In this document: positions 27,698-37,523 of the stretch, piece by piece | Position numbering within the stretch: the stretch's first letter is position 1 | Layout of the letters: every line of letters starts with the position of its first letter | Assembly: GCF_900607225.1 (NCBI RefSeq) | Contig: NZ_LR027842.1 | Location: 2,446,980-2,510,979 of the forward strand | Origin: [Pseudopropionibacterium] massiliense | Lineage (GTDB): Bacteria; Actinomycetota; Actinomycetes; Propionibacteriales; Propionibacteriaceae | Direction: 5' to 3' | DNA length: 64,000 nucleotides | The notes under the pieces: generated by a model | Told to the model about the DNA's origin: nothing | Database searches by the model: none | Seen by the model: only the letters and a program-made list of their open reading frames with translations | Position numbers and translations under genes: made by a program

Positions 27698-28660
27698 TCA
27701 GCCCAGAAAGGTGTGGACGTCCCGGATGTCGGCGGGCACGCGCGAAAGATGGTCCTCCAGCGACAACCGTGTCCGCTGCGCCGTTGCCACCGGAGCCGAC
27801 GGACAGATCCCCCAGGCACGGCTGCACAACGCGACCAGGGCCGAACCGTCGACCAGTTCCATACCGACTTCCCGGGCATACGCAATCGCTTCTCCGGAGA
27901 ACGTGGCCGTGGCCACCAGGATGAGGTGGTCGGCCCCTTCCACCGCGTTGGCCCCGAAGAGTTTCTGAAGGATGGGAGGTCCAACAGAGTTGGCCGGTTT
28001 GAAGCACTTGCACTCGACCAAGGTCTTCTGACCGTCCCGGAACATTCTCAGGTCGAATCCACCGTCCGCCACCGGAGGAGTGATCTCCACCCGATACCCG
28101 AGACCGTGGTACAGCTCCGCACAGAAATACTCAAACTGCGTCGGGTCACCGGCAAAACGCTGATGGAGATCGTCACCGACGCTCTGGGACGATCGCGCGC
28201 GATCATGAAAATTGAGCCGGTTGAGTTTGTCCGCCTCCTCGCTCGACAGGGCGATCGCGTGGCCTCTGGACCGCAGCTCGATGACGAGATCGTAGAGGCG
28301 AATAACAGAGCGGGAGACGAGACGCCAGCGTCCCAGCTCGAGCACCGAATGGCCTTTGACCACCTCGTTGTTCCGATACCTGCGATCCCTCGTGCCATCC
28401 TTCTTCGCCATTTTCCACCGCGGATACACCAGGACGAAAGCCCCTATTCCGCGAACTTCCTTGGCAGGTTTTGCCCGGATTTCTTGCGGAAGCCGAATCC
28501 CGAGTTCGGCTCCAGCCCGTGATCTCCGAATTCTGGCTCGAGTCTCCCGGAAGATCCACGACATAAACCACAGGAGCAGCAGACCGACGGCACCCAGCCC
28601 GGCCGGGACCAAAACCGGCATGCCCGCCGCCAGAAAATCTCCCACGAACTGATTGAGCAC
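27698..28660 (-). CDS. Membrane-anchored Mrr-type restriction endonuclease-like protein
   Basis: 320 residues from a GTG at 28660. One hydrophobic helix at about 15-36 (VLVPAGLGAVGLLLLWFMSW) is followed by basic residues, giving an N-out, C-in anchor. The middle (80-170) is unassigned. The C-terminal third is an Mrr/type IV nuclease domain: FEYFCAELYHGLGYRVEITP, the catalytic DxxF...ExK as GGFDLRMF and LVECKCFKP, then ILQKLFGANAVEGADHLILV with the usual conserved strand and AREVGMELVDG. It may cut foreign or modified DNA at the membrane. The gene stands alone, beside MITE copy A. Confidence 0.85.
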   Translation of the reverse strand: MLNQFVGDFLAAGMPVLVPAGLGAVGLLLLWFMSWIFRETRARIRRSRAGAELGIRLPQEIRAKPAKEVRGIGAFVLVYPRWKMAKKDGTRDRRYRNNEVVKGHSVLELGRWRLVSRSVIRLYDLVIELRSRGHAIALSSEEADKLNRLNFHDRARSSQSVGDDLHQRFAGDPTQFEYFCAELYHGLGYRVEITPPVADGGFDLRMFRDGQKTLVECKCFKPANSVGPPILQKLFGANAVEGADHLILVATATFSGEAIAYAREVGMELVDGSALVALCSRAWGICPSAPVATAQRTRLSLEDHLSRVPADIRDVHTFLG

Positions 28661-29225
28661 GTTCCCATTCCCCCCGGACGTCTTTCAAGCAGAAGAGCGT
28701 ATCCGACCGGGTTCCCGGATGTGATGCCCCCTCGCGTTTCCCGACTCCTGCTCCTCCTGCGCCAATACAGCGGCATCACGTGGCCAACCAGGCAGCACGA
28801 CCGGCGCCCCCAGCACCGACCCTGTCCGAGTAGGTCGCAGGGCACGGCGGCTTCCACCGCACACCGCATGGCCGGGGGACGTCCCACGAAGGGCCAGGGG
28901 CTCCAGCACGTCGCCCCGCCGAACTGCCCATCGGCCCGGACGCACGAAGCAGCGGATCTCCGCCCACGGGAGGCCACGTATCCGGCGACGGAGCCGGCCA
29001 CCCTCCCGCAGGACCATCGCCGGCCGTGGACACCGGTTGGATCTGGAGGTTTTCCGGTACGCCCGGTCGCCGTCACGGAAATCTTCGAAAAATGAAGACA
29101 CCCATCATGCCTCGGGGTCCCTTACACGGGGAAAGAGGCGGCTGTTACCCTGTTCTGCGAGGAAGAGTCACTTCCACCACTACGGATCGTCGGGCACGTA
29201 CCTGCCCGTGGAAAGGAAATGTGGC
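28661..29225. other. 565-base region without a recognisable gene
   Basis: Between the Mrr-type gene and the UgpC-type gene. Frames on both strands (for example 28685-29101 minus and 28721-29095 plus) give arginine- or proline-rich translations with no motif or ribosome binding site. The last 80 bases probably carry the promoter of the downstream ABC gene. It may hold an unrecognised RNA or a degraded gene. Confidence 0.45.
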
Positions 29226-30323
<1,098 letters not shown>

Positions 30324-30336
30324 GGTACCCGAGGCG

Positions 30337-30384
30337 AACGAGGTCCTGCGCCCCACCCCGGGGGGCGCAGGACCTCGTTTTCTC
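30337..30384 (+). terminator. Strong intrinsic terminator after the UgpC-type gene
   Basis: Two perfectly complementary 18-base arms (30337-30354 and 30362-30379, the first reading AACGAGGTCCTGCGCCCC) enclose a seven-base loop and are followed by TTCT. A classic rho-independent terminator 13 bases after the stop codon. Confidence 0.9.
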
Positions 30385-30524
30385 ATTCACCGGGCCGGGA
30401 ACCAGCCGGAGGCCGTCCGGGGCGGAACCCGGTTCCTCGCACCGATTCCCGGGTCACGCCCGTCGATCCTCTCGTCACCGACGACCACGAAGCGACTCGC
30501 CTCGAACAGGAATCTGGAGAAGCA

Positions 30525-31439
30525 GTGAGAAGAAGAACCGTCCTGACAACGACCCCGCTCGCCGCGGCCGGGATCCTTTCCGGGACCGGTTCGTGTTCCC
30601 CCGGCAATACATCCACCCCATCAACGAACGGAACCCCTGCACCGACCGGTTCCCCGGAGAGGACCGGGGCATCCCCGGGAGCCACGTATTCCGTCAGCAC
30701 CCAGGAGCTGAGTTTTCAGAGCTCGGGAAACCACATCCACGGTGAGATCAGACGACCCGATGTCGAAACTCCCTGCCCCGTCGCAATAATGAGCCACGGC
30801 CTGGGTGGAAACCACACCCAAGGAGCGCAGGGACAGGATTTCCTCGCCCAGCACGGGGTGGTCGTCTACAGCTTCGATTTCGCCGGAGGAGCGGCTCCCG
30901 GCACCTGCCGGAGCGAAGGCGCCACCACCGAGATGTCGGTTCTCACCGAGGCGCAGAACCTCCGGGACGCGCTCACGCAGATCAGGTCGCTGGATTACGT
31001 GGATGCCAACCGGGTTCATCTCGTCGGAACCAGCCAGGGAGGCGTGGTCACCACACTGGTCGCGAACGAGAATCCCGCCGGGGTTCGGGGCATAACCCTC
31101 CTCTGCCCGGCCTTTTCGCTCTTTGATGACGCCCGCAGGCGTTTCGCCAACGAATCCGACATCCCCGAGACCTACGACCTGCTGGGTCTCGTCGTCGGAC
31201 GGAAATACTTCACCGACATCCGCGACATGAACATCTACGGACACATGTCCAATTTCACCGGAACTGTCCGGATCTTCCACGGAACCGCGGACAGCGTGGT
31301 GCCCTTCTCGTATTCGGAGCGCGCCGCGGGCACCTTCGCCAATGCCACCCTCACCCCTTTGGACGGCGAGGGGCACAACTTCAGCGGCCGGGTCCAGGAA
31401 ACCGTCGCCGGTGCGATCCTGCACATGGTGAACGGTTGA
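30525..31439 (+). CDS. Exported alpha/beta hydrolase
   Basis: 304 residues from GTG 30525. The N-terminus MRRRTVLTTTPLAAAGILSG has three arginines before a hydrophobic run and looks like a Tat signal. A cysteine at residue 24 (GTGSC) might be lipidated, but the lipobox is poor. A Ser/Thr/Pro-rich linker follows. The hydrolase core has SHGLGGNHTQG as oxyanion loop, the nucleophile elbow GTSQGG, an aspartate in FHGTADSVVPF, and the catalytic histidine in DGEGHNF. Likely a surface esterase or dienelactone-hydrolase-like enzyme; the substrate is unknown. Confidence 0.82.
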   Translation: MRRRTVLTTTPLAAAGILSGTGSCSPGNTSTPSTNGTPAPTGSPERTGASPGATYSVSTQELSFQSSGNHIHGEIRRPDVETPCPVAIMSHGLGGNHTQGAQGQDFLAQHGVVVYSFDFAGGAAPGTCRSEGATTEMSVLTEAQNLRDALTQIRSLDYVDANRVHLVGTSQGGVVTTLVANENPAGVRGITLLCPAFSLFDDARRRFANESDIPETYDLLGLVVGRKYFTDIRDMNIYGHMSNFTGTVRIFHGTADSVVPFSYSERAAGTFANATLTPLDGEGHNFSGRVQETVAGAILHMVNG

Positions 31440-31607
31440 TCCACGAATGCGGTCCGGCCACCGCCGTTCCCGTGCCGCACCGTTTCCCCATCCTTCGACG
31501 GCGACCACGCCGGCACCGGGACGAACCTGCTGAGATGTTCCTCCGGAACACGGCCGGGGTGCGATAGCTTGGGGGCGGATCTGACGGCCCTGCAGCAGGA
31601 GACACCC

Positions 31608-32765
31608 ATGGCGGAACTCGGCACCTGGACCCGGGCGATGCGCTCCGGACTCGGAACGGACACCTCCCACAGGGCGGTCGTGCCCCCCATTCATCTCTCG
31701 ACGAACTACGTCTTCAGCGCTCCCGGGGAGCCGGGCGACTATGACTACTCCCGCGCGGGCAACCCCACCCGCGACCTCCTCTCGAACGCTCTGGCGACCC
31801 TTGAGGGAGGCGCGGCCGCCACCGTGGTGGCGACGGGCCTGGCGGCGGTGACGCTGCTGGTCGAGAAGCTGGTCCCGGTGGGCGGCGTGGCGGTCTGTCA
31901 ACACGACTGCTACGGCGGCACCTGGCGACTGTTGAACCACCACGCCACCCGGGGCCGTCTGGAAGCACGTTTCGTCGATTTCAACGACCCCGTGGCCTTC
32001 GCCGCTGCTCTCGACGGCGCCTCGATGGTGCTGGCCGAAACCCCGTCGAACCCGCTGCTGCGGATCACGGACCTGGGAGCCGTCGCGGAGGCCACCCATG
32101 CCGCCGGCGCGCAGCTGGTGGCGGACAACACCTTCTGCTCCCCCCTGCTGCAGCGCCCCATCGATCTCGGCGCGGATCACGTGCTGCACTCCACCACCAA
32201 GTTCATCAACGGCCACTCCGACGTGGTCGGCGGTGCCGTGATCACCCGCGACCCCGAGACCGCGGAACACGTGGGCTGGCTGGCCAACGCCCTCGGCCTG
32301 ACCGCCAGCGCCTTCGACTCCTACCTGACGCTGCGCGGGCTGCGCACCCTGGATGCCCGCATCCGGATGCACGCGCTCAACACCGAGGCCGTGGTCGGGG
32401 CGGCGCAGGGACACCCCGCGGTGGCCGCCCTGCACTGGCCGGGGCTGGCAACCCATCCGGGGCACGAACTGGCCGCCAGGCAGCAATCCGGTTTCGGCTC
32501 GCTGCTGAGCATCGACCTGGTGGGTGGTCGCCCGGCCGCTGAACGTTTCCTGACGGGACTGCCCATCTTCCACCTCGCGGAGTCACTGGGTGGGGTGGAG
32601 TCGCTGATCTGCCACCCCGCGACCATGACCCACGCAGGCATGAGTCCCGAGGCCCGGGCGGTCGCAGGGATCGGCGACGGGCTGCTGCGTCTCAGCATCG
32701 GTCTGGAATCCGCGGAAGACCTGGCGGCGGCTGTTTCCGAGGCGTTGGAGAGGGCACGGGGATGA
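31608..32765 (+). CDS. metB: Cystathionine gamma-synthase / trans-sulfuration PLP enzyme
   Basis: 385 residues of the Cys/Met-metabolism PLP family. PPIHLSTNYVFSAPGEPGDY at the N-terminus, YDYSRAGNPTRDLL, the PLP-binding VADNTFCSPLLQRP, and the internal-aldimine lysine in HSTTKFINGHSDVVGG. SLGGVESLICHPATMTHAGM is the C-terminal signature. I favour cystathionine gamma-synthase (methionine synthesis) over the lyase, but the family does not separate cleanly by eye. AGGAGA five bases before the ATG at 31608 fixes the start. Transcribed alone; no methionine riboswitch seen upstream. Confidence 0.85.
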   Translation: MAELGTWTRAMRSGLGTDTSHRAVVPPIHLSTNYVFSAPGEPGDYDYSRAGNPTRDLLSNALATLEGGAAATVVATGLAAVTLLVEKLVPVGGVAVCQHDCYGGTWRLLNHHATRGRLEARFVDFNDPVAFAAALDGASMVLAETPSNPLLRITDLGAVAEATHAAGAQLVADNTFCSPLLQRPIDLGADHVLHSTTKFINGHSDVVGGAVITRDPETAEHVGWLANALGLTASAFDSYLTLRGLRTLDARIRMHALNTEAVVGAAQGHPAVAALHWPGLATHPGHELAARQQSGFGSLLSIDLVGGRPAAERFLTGLPIFHLAESLGGVESLICHPATMTHAGMSPEARAVAGIGDGLLRLSIGLESAEDLAAAVSEALERARG

Positions 32766-32793
32766 CGCCGCGCCGCCCCTTTGAGGTTGTGGG

Positions 32794-32819
32794 GTCCAGC
32801 TTGGCTAGACTAGCTGGAC
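32794..32819. promoter_or_regulatory. Inverted repeat upstream of pflB
   Basis: GTCCAGCT and AGCTGGAC (eight-base arms, ten bases apart) lie between metB and pflB, about 120 bases before the pflB start. It could terminate metB or bind a regulator of the pfl genes; it does not match Rex or FNR sites that I know. Confidence 0.35.
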
Positions 32820-32941
32820 AATTGATACACAAACCGCTCATCCATGACACGAAACACTCACCATCACGCCGTGGTCGCACGTGACGTTCCACCCGTCGGC
32901 ACGGCACCGCCGATGGCCCACGTTTCAAGGAAAGAGGCCCC

Positions 32942-35047
32942 ATGACCCTCCTCACGGAAACCATTCCCGAGAGCCCTTCACCAACCGATCCCTGGGACGG
33001 TTTCGTCCCCGGCCCGTGGCAGGAAACGATCGACGTCCGGGATTTCGTCCAGCGGAACTACACGCCCTACACGGGCGACGCGTCGTTCCTGGCCGGTCCG
33101 ACCGCCAAGACGCTGCGAGTCTGGGACACCCTGGAGAAGGACTACCTGTCGGTCGAGCGCGCCCGCCGCGTCTACGACGTGGACACCGAGACCCCAGCAG
33201 ACATCGACGCCTTCCCCCCCGGTCACATCAGCGATGACGACGACGTGGTCGTCGGCCTGCAGACCGACACCCCGCTGAAAAGGGCGATGATGCCCAACGG
33301 CGGCTGGCGCATGGTGGAGACCGCCATCCGGGAGGCCGGCAAGGAACCCAACCAGGACGTCAAGGACATCTTCACGAAGTACCGCAAGACCCACAACGAG
33401 GCGGTCTTCGACATCTACACCCCCCGCATCCGCGCCGCCCGCTCCGCACACGTGATCACCGGACTGCCCGATGCCTACGGCCGCGGCCGCATCATCGGCG
33501 ACTACCGCCGGGTGGCGCTGTACGGGGTGGACAGGCTGATCGAGTTCAAGCAGGCCGACAAGGCCGCCGTCGACGCCGCGCCGTTCTCGGAGCACTGGGC
33601 GAGGTTCCGCGAGGAGCACGCCGAGCAGATCAAGGCTTTGAAGAAGCTCAAGGCCATGGCCGCCAGCTACGGCTTCGACATCTCCGGTCCGGCCAGCAAC
33701 GCGAAGGAGGCCGTGCAGTGGACCTACTTCGGTTACCTGGCCTCCGTGAAGTCGCAGGACGGCGCCGCCATGAGCATCGGCCGGTTGTCGGCTTTCTTCG
33801 ACTGCTACTTCCAGCGTGACCTCGACGCGGGCCTGATCACCGAGGAGGAGGCCCAGGAGATCATCGACGCCCTGGTGATCAAGCTGCGGATCGTGCGTTT
33901 CCTGCGCACCATCGAGTACGACCAGATCTTCTCCGGCGATCCCTACTGGGCCACCTGGTCCGACGCGGGCATCGGTGAGGACGGCCGGCCCCTGGTGACC
34001 AAGACGTCGTTCCGTCTGCTGCAGACCCTGCGCAACCTGGGTCCCGCCCCGGAACCGAACATCACGATCTTCTGGGATCCGAAGCTGCCCAAGGGATACA
34101 AGGACTTCTGCGCCGCGATCTCAATCGAGACCTCGTCGGTGCAGTACGAGGCCGATGAGCAGATCCGCTCCCACTGGGGGGACGACGCCGCCATCGCGTG
34201 CTGTGTCTCCCCGATGCGGGTCGGCAAGCAGATGCAGTTCTTCGGGGCCCGCATGAACGCGGCCAAGACGCTGCTGTACGCCATCAACGGTGGCCGCGAC
34301 GAGATGAGCGGCAAGTTGATCGTTCCCGGCCACGAAGGGGTCGTGGGCGATGGCCCTCTCGACTTCGACGACGTGTGGCTGCGCTACGAGAAGATGCTCG
34401 ACTGGGTGGCCGCCACCTATGTCGAGGCCCTCAACATCATCCACTACTGCCACGACCGTTACGCCTACGAATCGATCGAGATGGCGCTGCACGACTCCGA
34501 CATCGTGCGCACCCTGGGTTGCGGAATCGCCGGTCTGTCGATCGTGGCGGACTCGCTGTCGGCCATCAAGTACGCCACGGTGACCCCGGTGCGTGACGAG
34601 ACGGGCCTCGTCGTCGACTACATCACCGAGGGCGACTTCCCCACCTACGGCAACGACGACGACCGGGCCGACGAGATCGCCGCAGCCATCGTCCACACGG
34701 TGATGAGCAAGATCAAGGAGATTCCGCTCTACCGTGACGCCATGCCGACCCAGTCGGTGCTGACCATCACCTCGAACGTGGTCTACGGCAAGGCGACCGG
34801 ATCCTTCCCCTCGGGTCACAAGGCCGGCACCCCGTTCGCGCCGGGCGCCAACCCCGAGAACGGTGTCGACAACCACGGCATGCTCGCCTCGATGCTGTCG
34901 GTGGGCAAGCTCGACTACTCGGACGCGCTGGACGGCATCTCGCTGACCAACACCATCACTCCGTCCGCCCTTGGCCGCACCAAGGACGAACAGGTCGACA
35001 ACCTCGTCGGAATCCTCGACGCCGGTTTCGTCCCCGAAGGCTGCTGA
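32942..35047 (+). CDS. pflB: Formate C-acetyltransferase (pyruvate formate-lyase) catalytic core, lacking the glycyl-radical domain
   Basis: Non-oxidatively splits pyruvate plus CoA into acetyl-CoA and formate. 701 residues, against about 760-790 for the single-chain enzyme. The catalytic cysteine pair is Cys420-Cys421 in [20 protein letters not shown], close to 418-419 of E. coli. The chain ends [20 protein letters not shown] and FVPEGC, exactly where other PflB proteins run on into the C-terminal glycyl-radical segment. That segment is encoded by the next gene in a different reading frame. AAAGAGG precedes the ATG. The core cannot be active without a glycyl radical in trans. The operon order is pflB, glycyl-radical subunit, pflA. 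Confidence 0.95.
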   Translation: MTLLTETIPESPSPTDPWDGFVPGPWQETIDVRDFVQRNYTPYTGDASFLAGPTAKTLRVWDTLEKDYLSVERARRVYDVDTETPADIDAFPPGHISDDDDVVVGLQTDTPLKRAMMPNGGWRMVETAIREAGKEPNQDVKDIFTKYRKTHNEAVFDIYTPRIRAARSAHVITGLPDAYGRGRIIGDYRRVALYGVDRLIEFKQADKAAVDAAPFSEHWARFREEHAEQIKALKKLKAMAASYGFDISGPASNAKEAVQWTYFGYLASVKSQDGAAMSIGRLSAFFDCYFQRDLDAGLITEEEAQEIIDALVIKLRIVRFLRTIEYDQIFSGDPYWATWSDAGIGEDGRPLVTKTSFRLLQTLRNLGPAPEPNITIFWDPKLPKGYKDFCAAISIETSSVQYEADEQIRSHWGDDAAIACCVSPMRVGKQMQFFGARMNAAKTLLYAINGGRDEMSGKLIVPGHEGVVGDGPLDFDDVWLRYEKMLDWVAATYVEALNIIHYCHDRYAYESIEMALHDSDIVRTLGCGIAGLSIVADSLSAIKYATVTPVRDETGLVVDYITEGDFPTYGNDDDRADEIAAAIVHTVMSKIKEIPLYRDAMPTQSVLTITSNVVYGKATGSFPSGHKAGTPFAPGANPENGVDNHGMLASMLSVGKLDYSDALDGISLTNTITPSALGRTKDEQVDNLVGILDAGFVPEGC

Positions 35048-35075
35048 AATCACCAACCCGAACCAGGAGAAGAAA

Positions 35076-35327
35076 ATGGCAATCAAAACCTTTGACGAGC
35101 GCGTTTCCGACATGAAGGCGGCTCGTGAGGCCCGCGGCGATGTCCCCGGCCTGTTCCACGCCAACATCAACGTGCTCAACCGCGAAACCCTCGAGGACGC
35201 CATGGAGAACCCGGAGAAGTACCCGAGCCTGACGGTGCGGGTCTCCGGCTACGCCGTGAACTTCGTCAAGCTCACCAAGGAACAGCAGCGCGACGTGCTG
35301 TCCCGCACCTTCCACCAGGGTTCCTGA
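35076..35327 (+). CDS. Stand-alone glycyl-radical subunit of pyruvate formate-lyase (GrcA/YfiD-like)
   Basis: 83 residues. Residues 28-83 (from [20 protein letters not shown]) correspond to the C-terminal tail of single-chain PflB; RVSGYAV holds the radical glycine, Gly58, and [15 protein letters not shown] follows. The first 27 residues ([20 protein letters not shown]) are an added helical piece. AGGAGAAG five bases before the ATG shows independent translation. E. coli GrcA (YfiD) is the known precedent, but that is a spare part for damaged PflB. Here the main enzyme has no glycine of its own, so this subunit should be essential. The next gene, the activase, begins on the base after its stop codon. 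Confidence 0.93.
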   Translation: MAIKTFDERVSDMKAAREARGDVPGLFHANINVLNRETLEDAMENPEKYPSLTVRVSGYAVNFVKLTKEQQRDVLSRTFHQGS

Positions 35328-36227
35328 GTGACCCAGACGACGACATCGACCGCAGCCGACGGGGTCACGGGCGAGTATCGCCCCCAACCAGTGACGTTGG
35401 AGACCCCCCGGCTGCGGGCCGGTGGTTTCGGCGTGGCGGGCATCGACGTCACCGACGATCTTGAGCGCCACGATCAGCTGGAGCAGGTGCGCTCCGGCGA
35501 GTTGGCCTCCATGCACTCCTGGGAGCTGGTGACCGGTGTCGATGGCCCCGGTACCCGCATGACGGTGTTCCTCTCGGGTTGTCCGTTGCGTTGCCTGTAC
35601 TGCCACAACCCCGACACCATGTTCGCCGCAAAGGGCCAGCCCGTGCGACTGGAGGACCTGGTGGGTCGGATGAAGCGGTATCGGACGATCTTCCGCACCA
35701 CGGGAGGTGGCCTCACGGTCTCGGGCGGCGAACCCCTGATGCAGCCCGCCTTCGTGGGTCGGCTGCTGCACGAGGCGAAACAACTCGGTATCCACACCGC
35801 GATCGACACCTCCGGTTTCCTCGGCGCCAACGCCTCCGACGCACTCCTGGACGACCTCGATCTGGTGCTGTTGGACATCAAGTCCGGCATTCCCGAGGTG
35901 TACCGGAGGGCCACCGGCAGGGATCTGCAACCTACCCTGGACTTCGCCCGGCGCCTGTCCGAACGCGGCACCGAGGAGGTATGGATCAGGTTCGTGCTGG
36001 TCCCGGGCCTCACCGACGCCGTCGAGAACGTGGAGGCGGTGGCAGGGATCGTGGAGCAGATCTCCGTCGTGACGAGGGTGGAGGTGCTGCCCTTCCACCA
36101 GATGGGGCGCGACAAGTGGGCGACACTGAAGCTGCCCTACAAACTGGCCGACACCTCACCACCATCGAAGGAACTGACCGAAAGGGTCAGGGATCAGTTC
36201 CGGACGCGGGGATTAGCCACCTACTAA
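35328..36227 (+). CDS. pflA: Pyruvate formate-lyase activating enzyme (radical SAM)
   Basis: 299 residues. It uses S-adenosylmethionine and a [4Fe-4S] cluster to abstract hydrogen from the radical glycine. The cluster motif CPLRCLYC gives Cys85, Cys89 and Cys92; TTGGGLTVSGGEPLMQPAFV and HTAIDTSGF follow. Compared with E. coli PflA (246 residues) there is an N-terminal extension of about 60 residues without a known motif. The GTG start directly follows the TGA of the glycyl-radical gene (TGAGTG), so the two are coupled. Its substrate here must be the 83-residue subunit rather than the C-terminus of PflB. Confidence 0.94.
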   Translation: MTQTTTSTAADGVTGEYRPQPVTLETPRLRAGGFGVAGIDVTDDLERHDQLEQVRSGELASMHSWELVTGVDGPGTRMTVFLSGCPLRCLYCHNPDTMFAAKGQPVRLEDLVGRMKRYRTIFRTTGGGLTVSGGEPLMQPAFVGRLLHEAKQLGIHTAIDTSGFLGANASDALLDDLDLVLLDIKSGIPEVYRRATGRDLQPTLDFARRLSERGTEEVWIRFVLVPGLTDAVENVEAVAGIVEQISVVTRVEVLPFHQMGRDKWATLKLPYKLADTSPPSKELTERVRDQFRTRGLATY

Positions 36228-36397
36228 TCCGCAATACACTGATCACCCCGGGTCGCCGCGAAGGCGGGAGGTCGTCGACAGCCACCGTCAGGCGCGTGCC
36301 AACCAAGAAATTGACTGGCAGGCGGCACCACGCATACGGGTAAGCCTCCAGACGTCAAAACCAGCTATTCGAGAGAAGAACAAGCACACCGTTCATG

Positions 36398-36595
36398 GAG
36401 GCGCTTATTCATGACCTCTCCGAAGCTGGTTGAACCGGACCGCGACGAAGGAGCAGTCCACCTCGACACCACCCCGTGGGTATCTGAGGACTCAGGGGGC
36501 CGAGTGTGTTTCTCGGCTCTGCCGGGTGGTTTCGACACAGCCGTTCGCTGGCGCTCACGAGCTGGCTCAACCAGCAATCCTGTGAATAAGCCTCA
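36398..36595. mobile_element. MITE-like element, copy B
   Basis: The left end GAGGCGCTTATTCATG and right end TGTGAATAAGCCTC are imperfect complements. The interior is nearly the reverse complement of copy C: CGACGAAGGAGCAGTCCACC here is GGTGGACTGCTCCTTCGTCG there. It also carries the GTTTCGACAC and GGCTCAACC words of the large palindrome family. Confidence 0.65.
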
Positions 36596-36606
36596 TGGGA
36601 TACAAA

Positions 36607-36684
36607 GAGGCTTATGCATAGCGACGCGTCGACCAGCGAAACCCCTAGTCAGAGCGCACTTGCGGATGGCTGTGAATAAGCCTC
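36607..36684. mobile_element. MITE-like element, short copy (78 bases)
   Basis: GAGGCTTATGCATAG at the left and CTGTGAATAAGCCTC at the right are complementary at 13 of 15 positions. The interior is unrelated to the longer copies. AAA on both sides could be a target duplication. Confidence 0.55.
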
Positions 36685-36692
36685 AAAGGATT

Positions 36693-37136
36693 TCAGGCCT
36701 TTGGGTCATCATTGCGACTTCGCCACGTCACCCAGGCAGCGTAGGCGCAGATCGGCATTCCTATCAAAGAACCTCCGAAAGACATGTAGATCGGATTGTG
36801 CCTCGTTGTCCCATTTTTTTCACTGACGTAATAGCTTGCGAACTCAACAAGATTTGGAACCGTCCAGGCCAAGCAAGCGGCAAAAAGCGCAAAAGCCCAC
36901 ACGAACGATATCCAGAGGTACCGACGACTCTCACGCACACCACGCATCCCCATCTGGATAACCCAGTGAATGAGAATCGCCCCCCCCACGGCAAAATAAG
37001 GGAGCGCAACGCTCAGGGCGGCAGGCCTCGTTGCGACACCGGACAACGCAAAGCCGCCCAAGAACGTCAAGAATATCCCGAGAGTGCGCAACAAGAACCG
37101 CCCCCGCCGCCCACCGACCCGAGAAAGAAAACTCAT
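36693..37136 (-). CDS. Four-helix membrane protein in the AT-rich cassette
   Basis: 147 residues from the ATG at 37136, which has GGGAG five bases upstream; a GTG at 37148 is an alternative. Four membrane spans: about 17-37, 42-65, 76-100 and 120-140 (for example LGIFLTFLGGFALSGV and YLWISFVWAFALFAACLAW). The N-terminus is strongly basic (RVGGRRGRFLLR). It is the last gene of a minus-strand run 38615 to 36693 with unusually low GC. No family recognised. By position it could be an immunity or export partner of the WXG-type protein, which is inference only. Confidence 0.65.
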   Translation of the reverse strand: MSFLSRVGGRRGRFLLRTLGIFLTFLGGFALSGVATRPAALSVALPYFAVGGAILIHWVIQMGMRGVRESRRYLWISFVWAFALFAACLAWTVPNLVEFASYYVSEKNGTTRHNPIYMSFGGSLIGMPICAYAAWVTWRSRNDDPKA

Positions 37137-37184
37137 CGCATCTCCCACCCCGGAACATGAAGCAGCGCGGATCTCCGCACCGAA

Positions 37185-37499
37185 TCAGCCATCAGACCGA
37201 CCCTCGTCCTCCGGAACAACCTTCAAAAAGGAAAGCGCATCGATCCCGGTTTTCTCCACAGCCACGATCTGCTCACCCAGTTTACCCAGGAAATCAGGAT
37301 CCTTCAGAACATTTTCTTGGCGTTCCTCGAAATATCTCGAGGCGAGAAGATCCTTGATCGATGCACGCCCCTTCAGGATGTCATCGATCAGCTCGGCATC
37401 CTCGGGAGGAGCATCATGTTTCAAGCTTTCGAGCGACTCCCTGAGAACACGGTCCGCATGCGAACCGACAGGAAAAGAAGAGAGAATTCTGGGCGACAT
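37185..37499 (-). CDS. Small hypothetical acidic protein in the AT-rich cassette
   Basis: 104 residues, with GGAAGA five bases before the ATG. Soluble, helical and charged (HADRVLRESLESLKHDAPPE, DAELIDDILKGRASIKDLLA), with no cysteines and no signal peptide. It lies 24 bases downstream of the WXG-type gene and 48 bases before the membrane-protein gene. Size, charge and place fit an antitoxin-like or chaperone-like partner, but there is no sequence family to support that. Function unknown. Confidence 0.65.
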   Translation of the reverse strand: MSPRILSSFPVGSHADRVLRESLESLKHDAPPEDAELIDDILKGRASIKDLLASRYFEERQENVLKDPDFLGKLGEQIVAVEKTGIDALSFLKVVPEDEGRSDG

Positions 37500-37523
37500 G
37501 ACAATCTTCCAATCATACAGAAG

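Larger units (their letters stand above)
36228..36692. other. Gene-free region between the pfl operon and the AT-rich cassette
   Basis: About 465 bases. It holds two MITE-like elements (36398-36595 and 36607-36684). The 170 bases after pflA contain no gene; a weak GC-rich inverted repeat near 36247-36275 may end the operon. Confidence 0.5.

Noticed and set aside
28685..29101. A 138-codon minus-strand frame upstream of the Mrr-type gene
   Set aside because: Arg/Gly-rich shadow-like translation in three overlapping frames, with no start signal or domain.
32794..32820. Rex or FNR site before pflB
   Set aside because: The inverted repeat GTCCAGCT/AGCTGGAC does not match the Rex (TTGTGAAATATTTCACAA-like) or FNR (TTGAT-N4-ATCAA) consensus.
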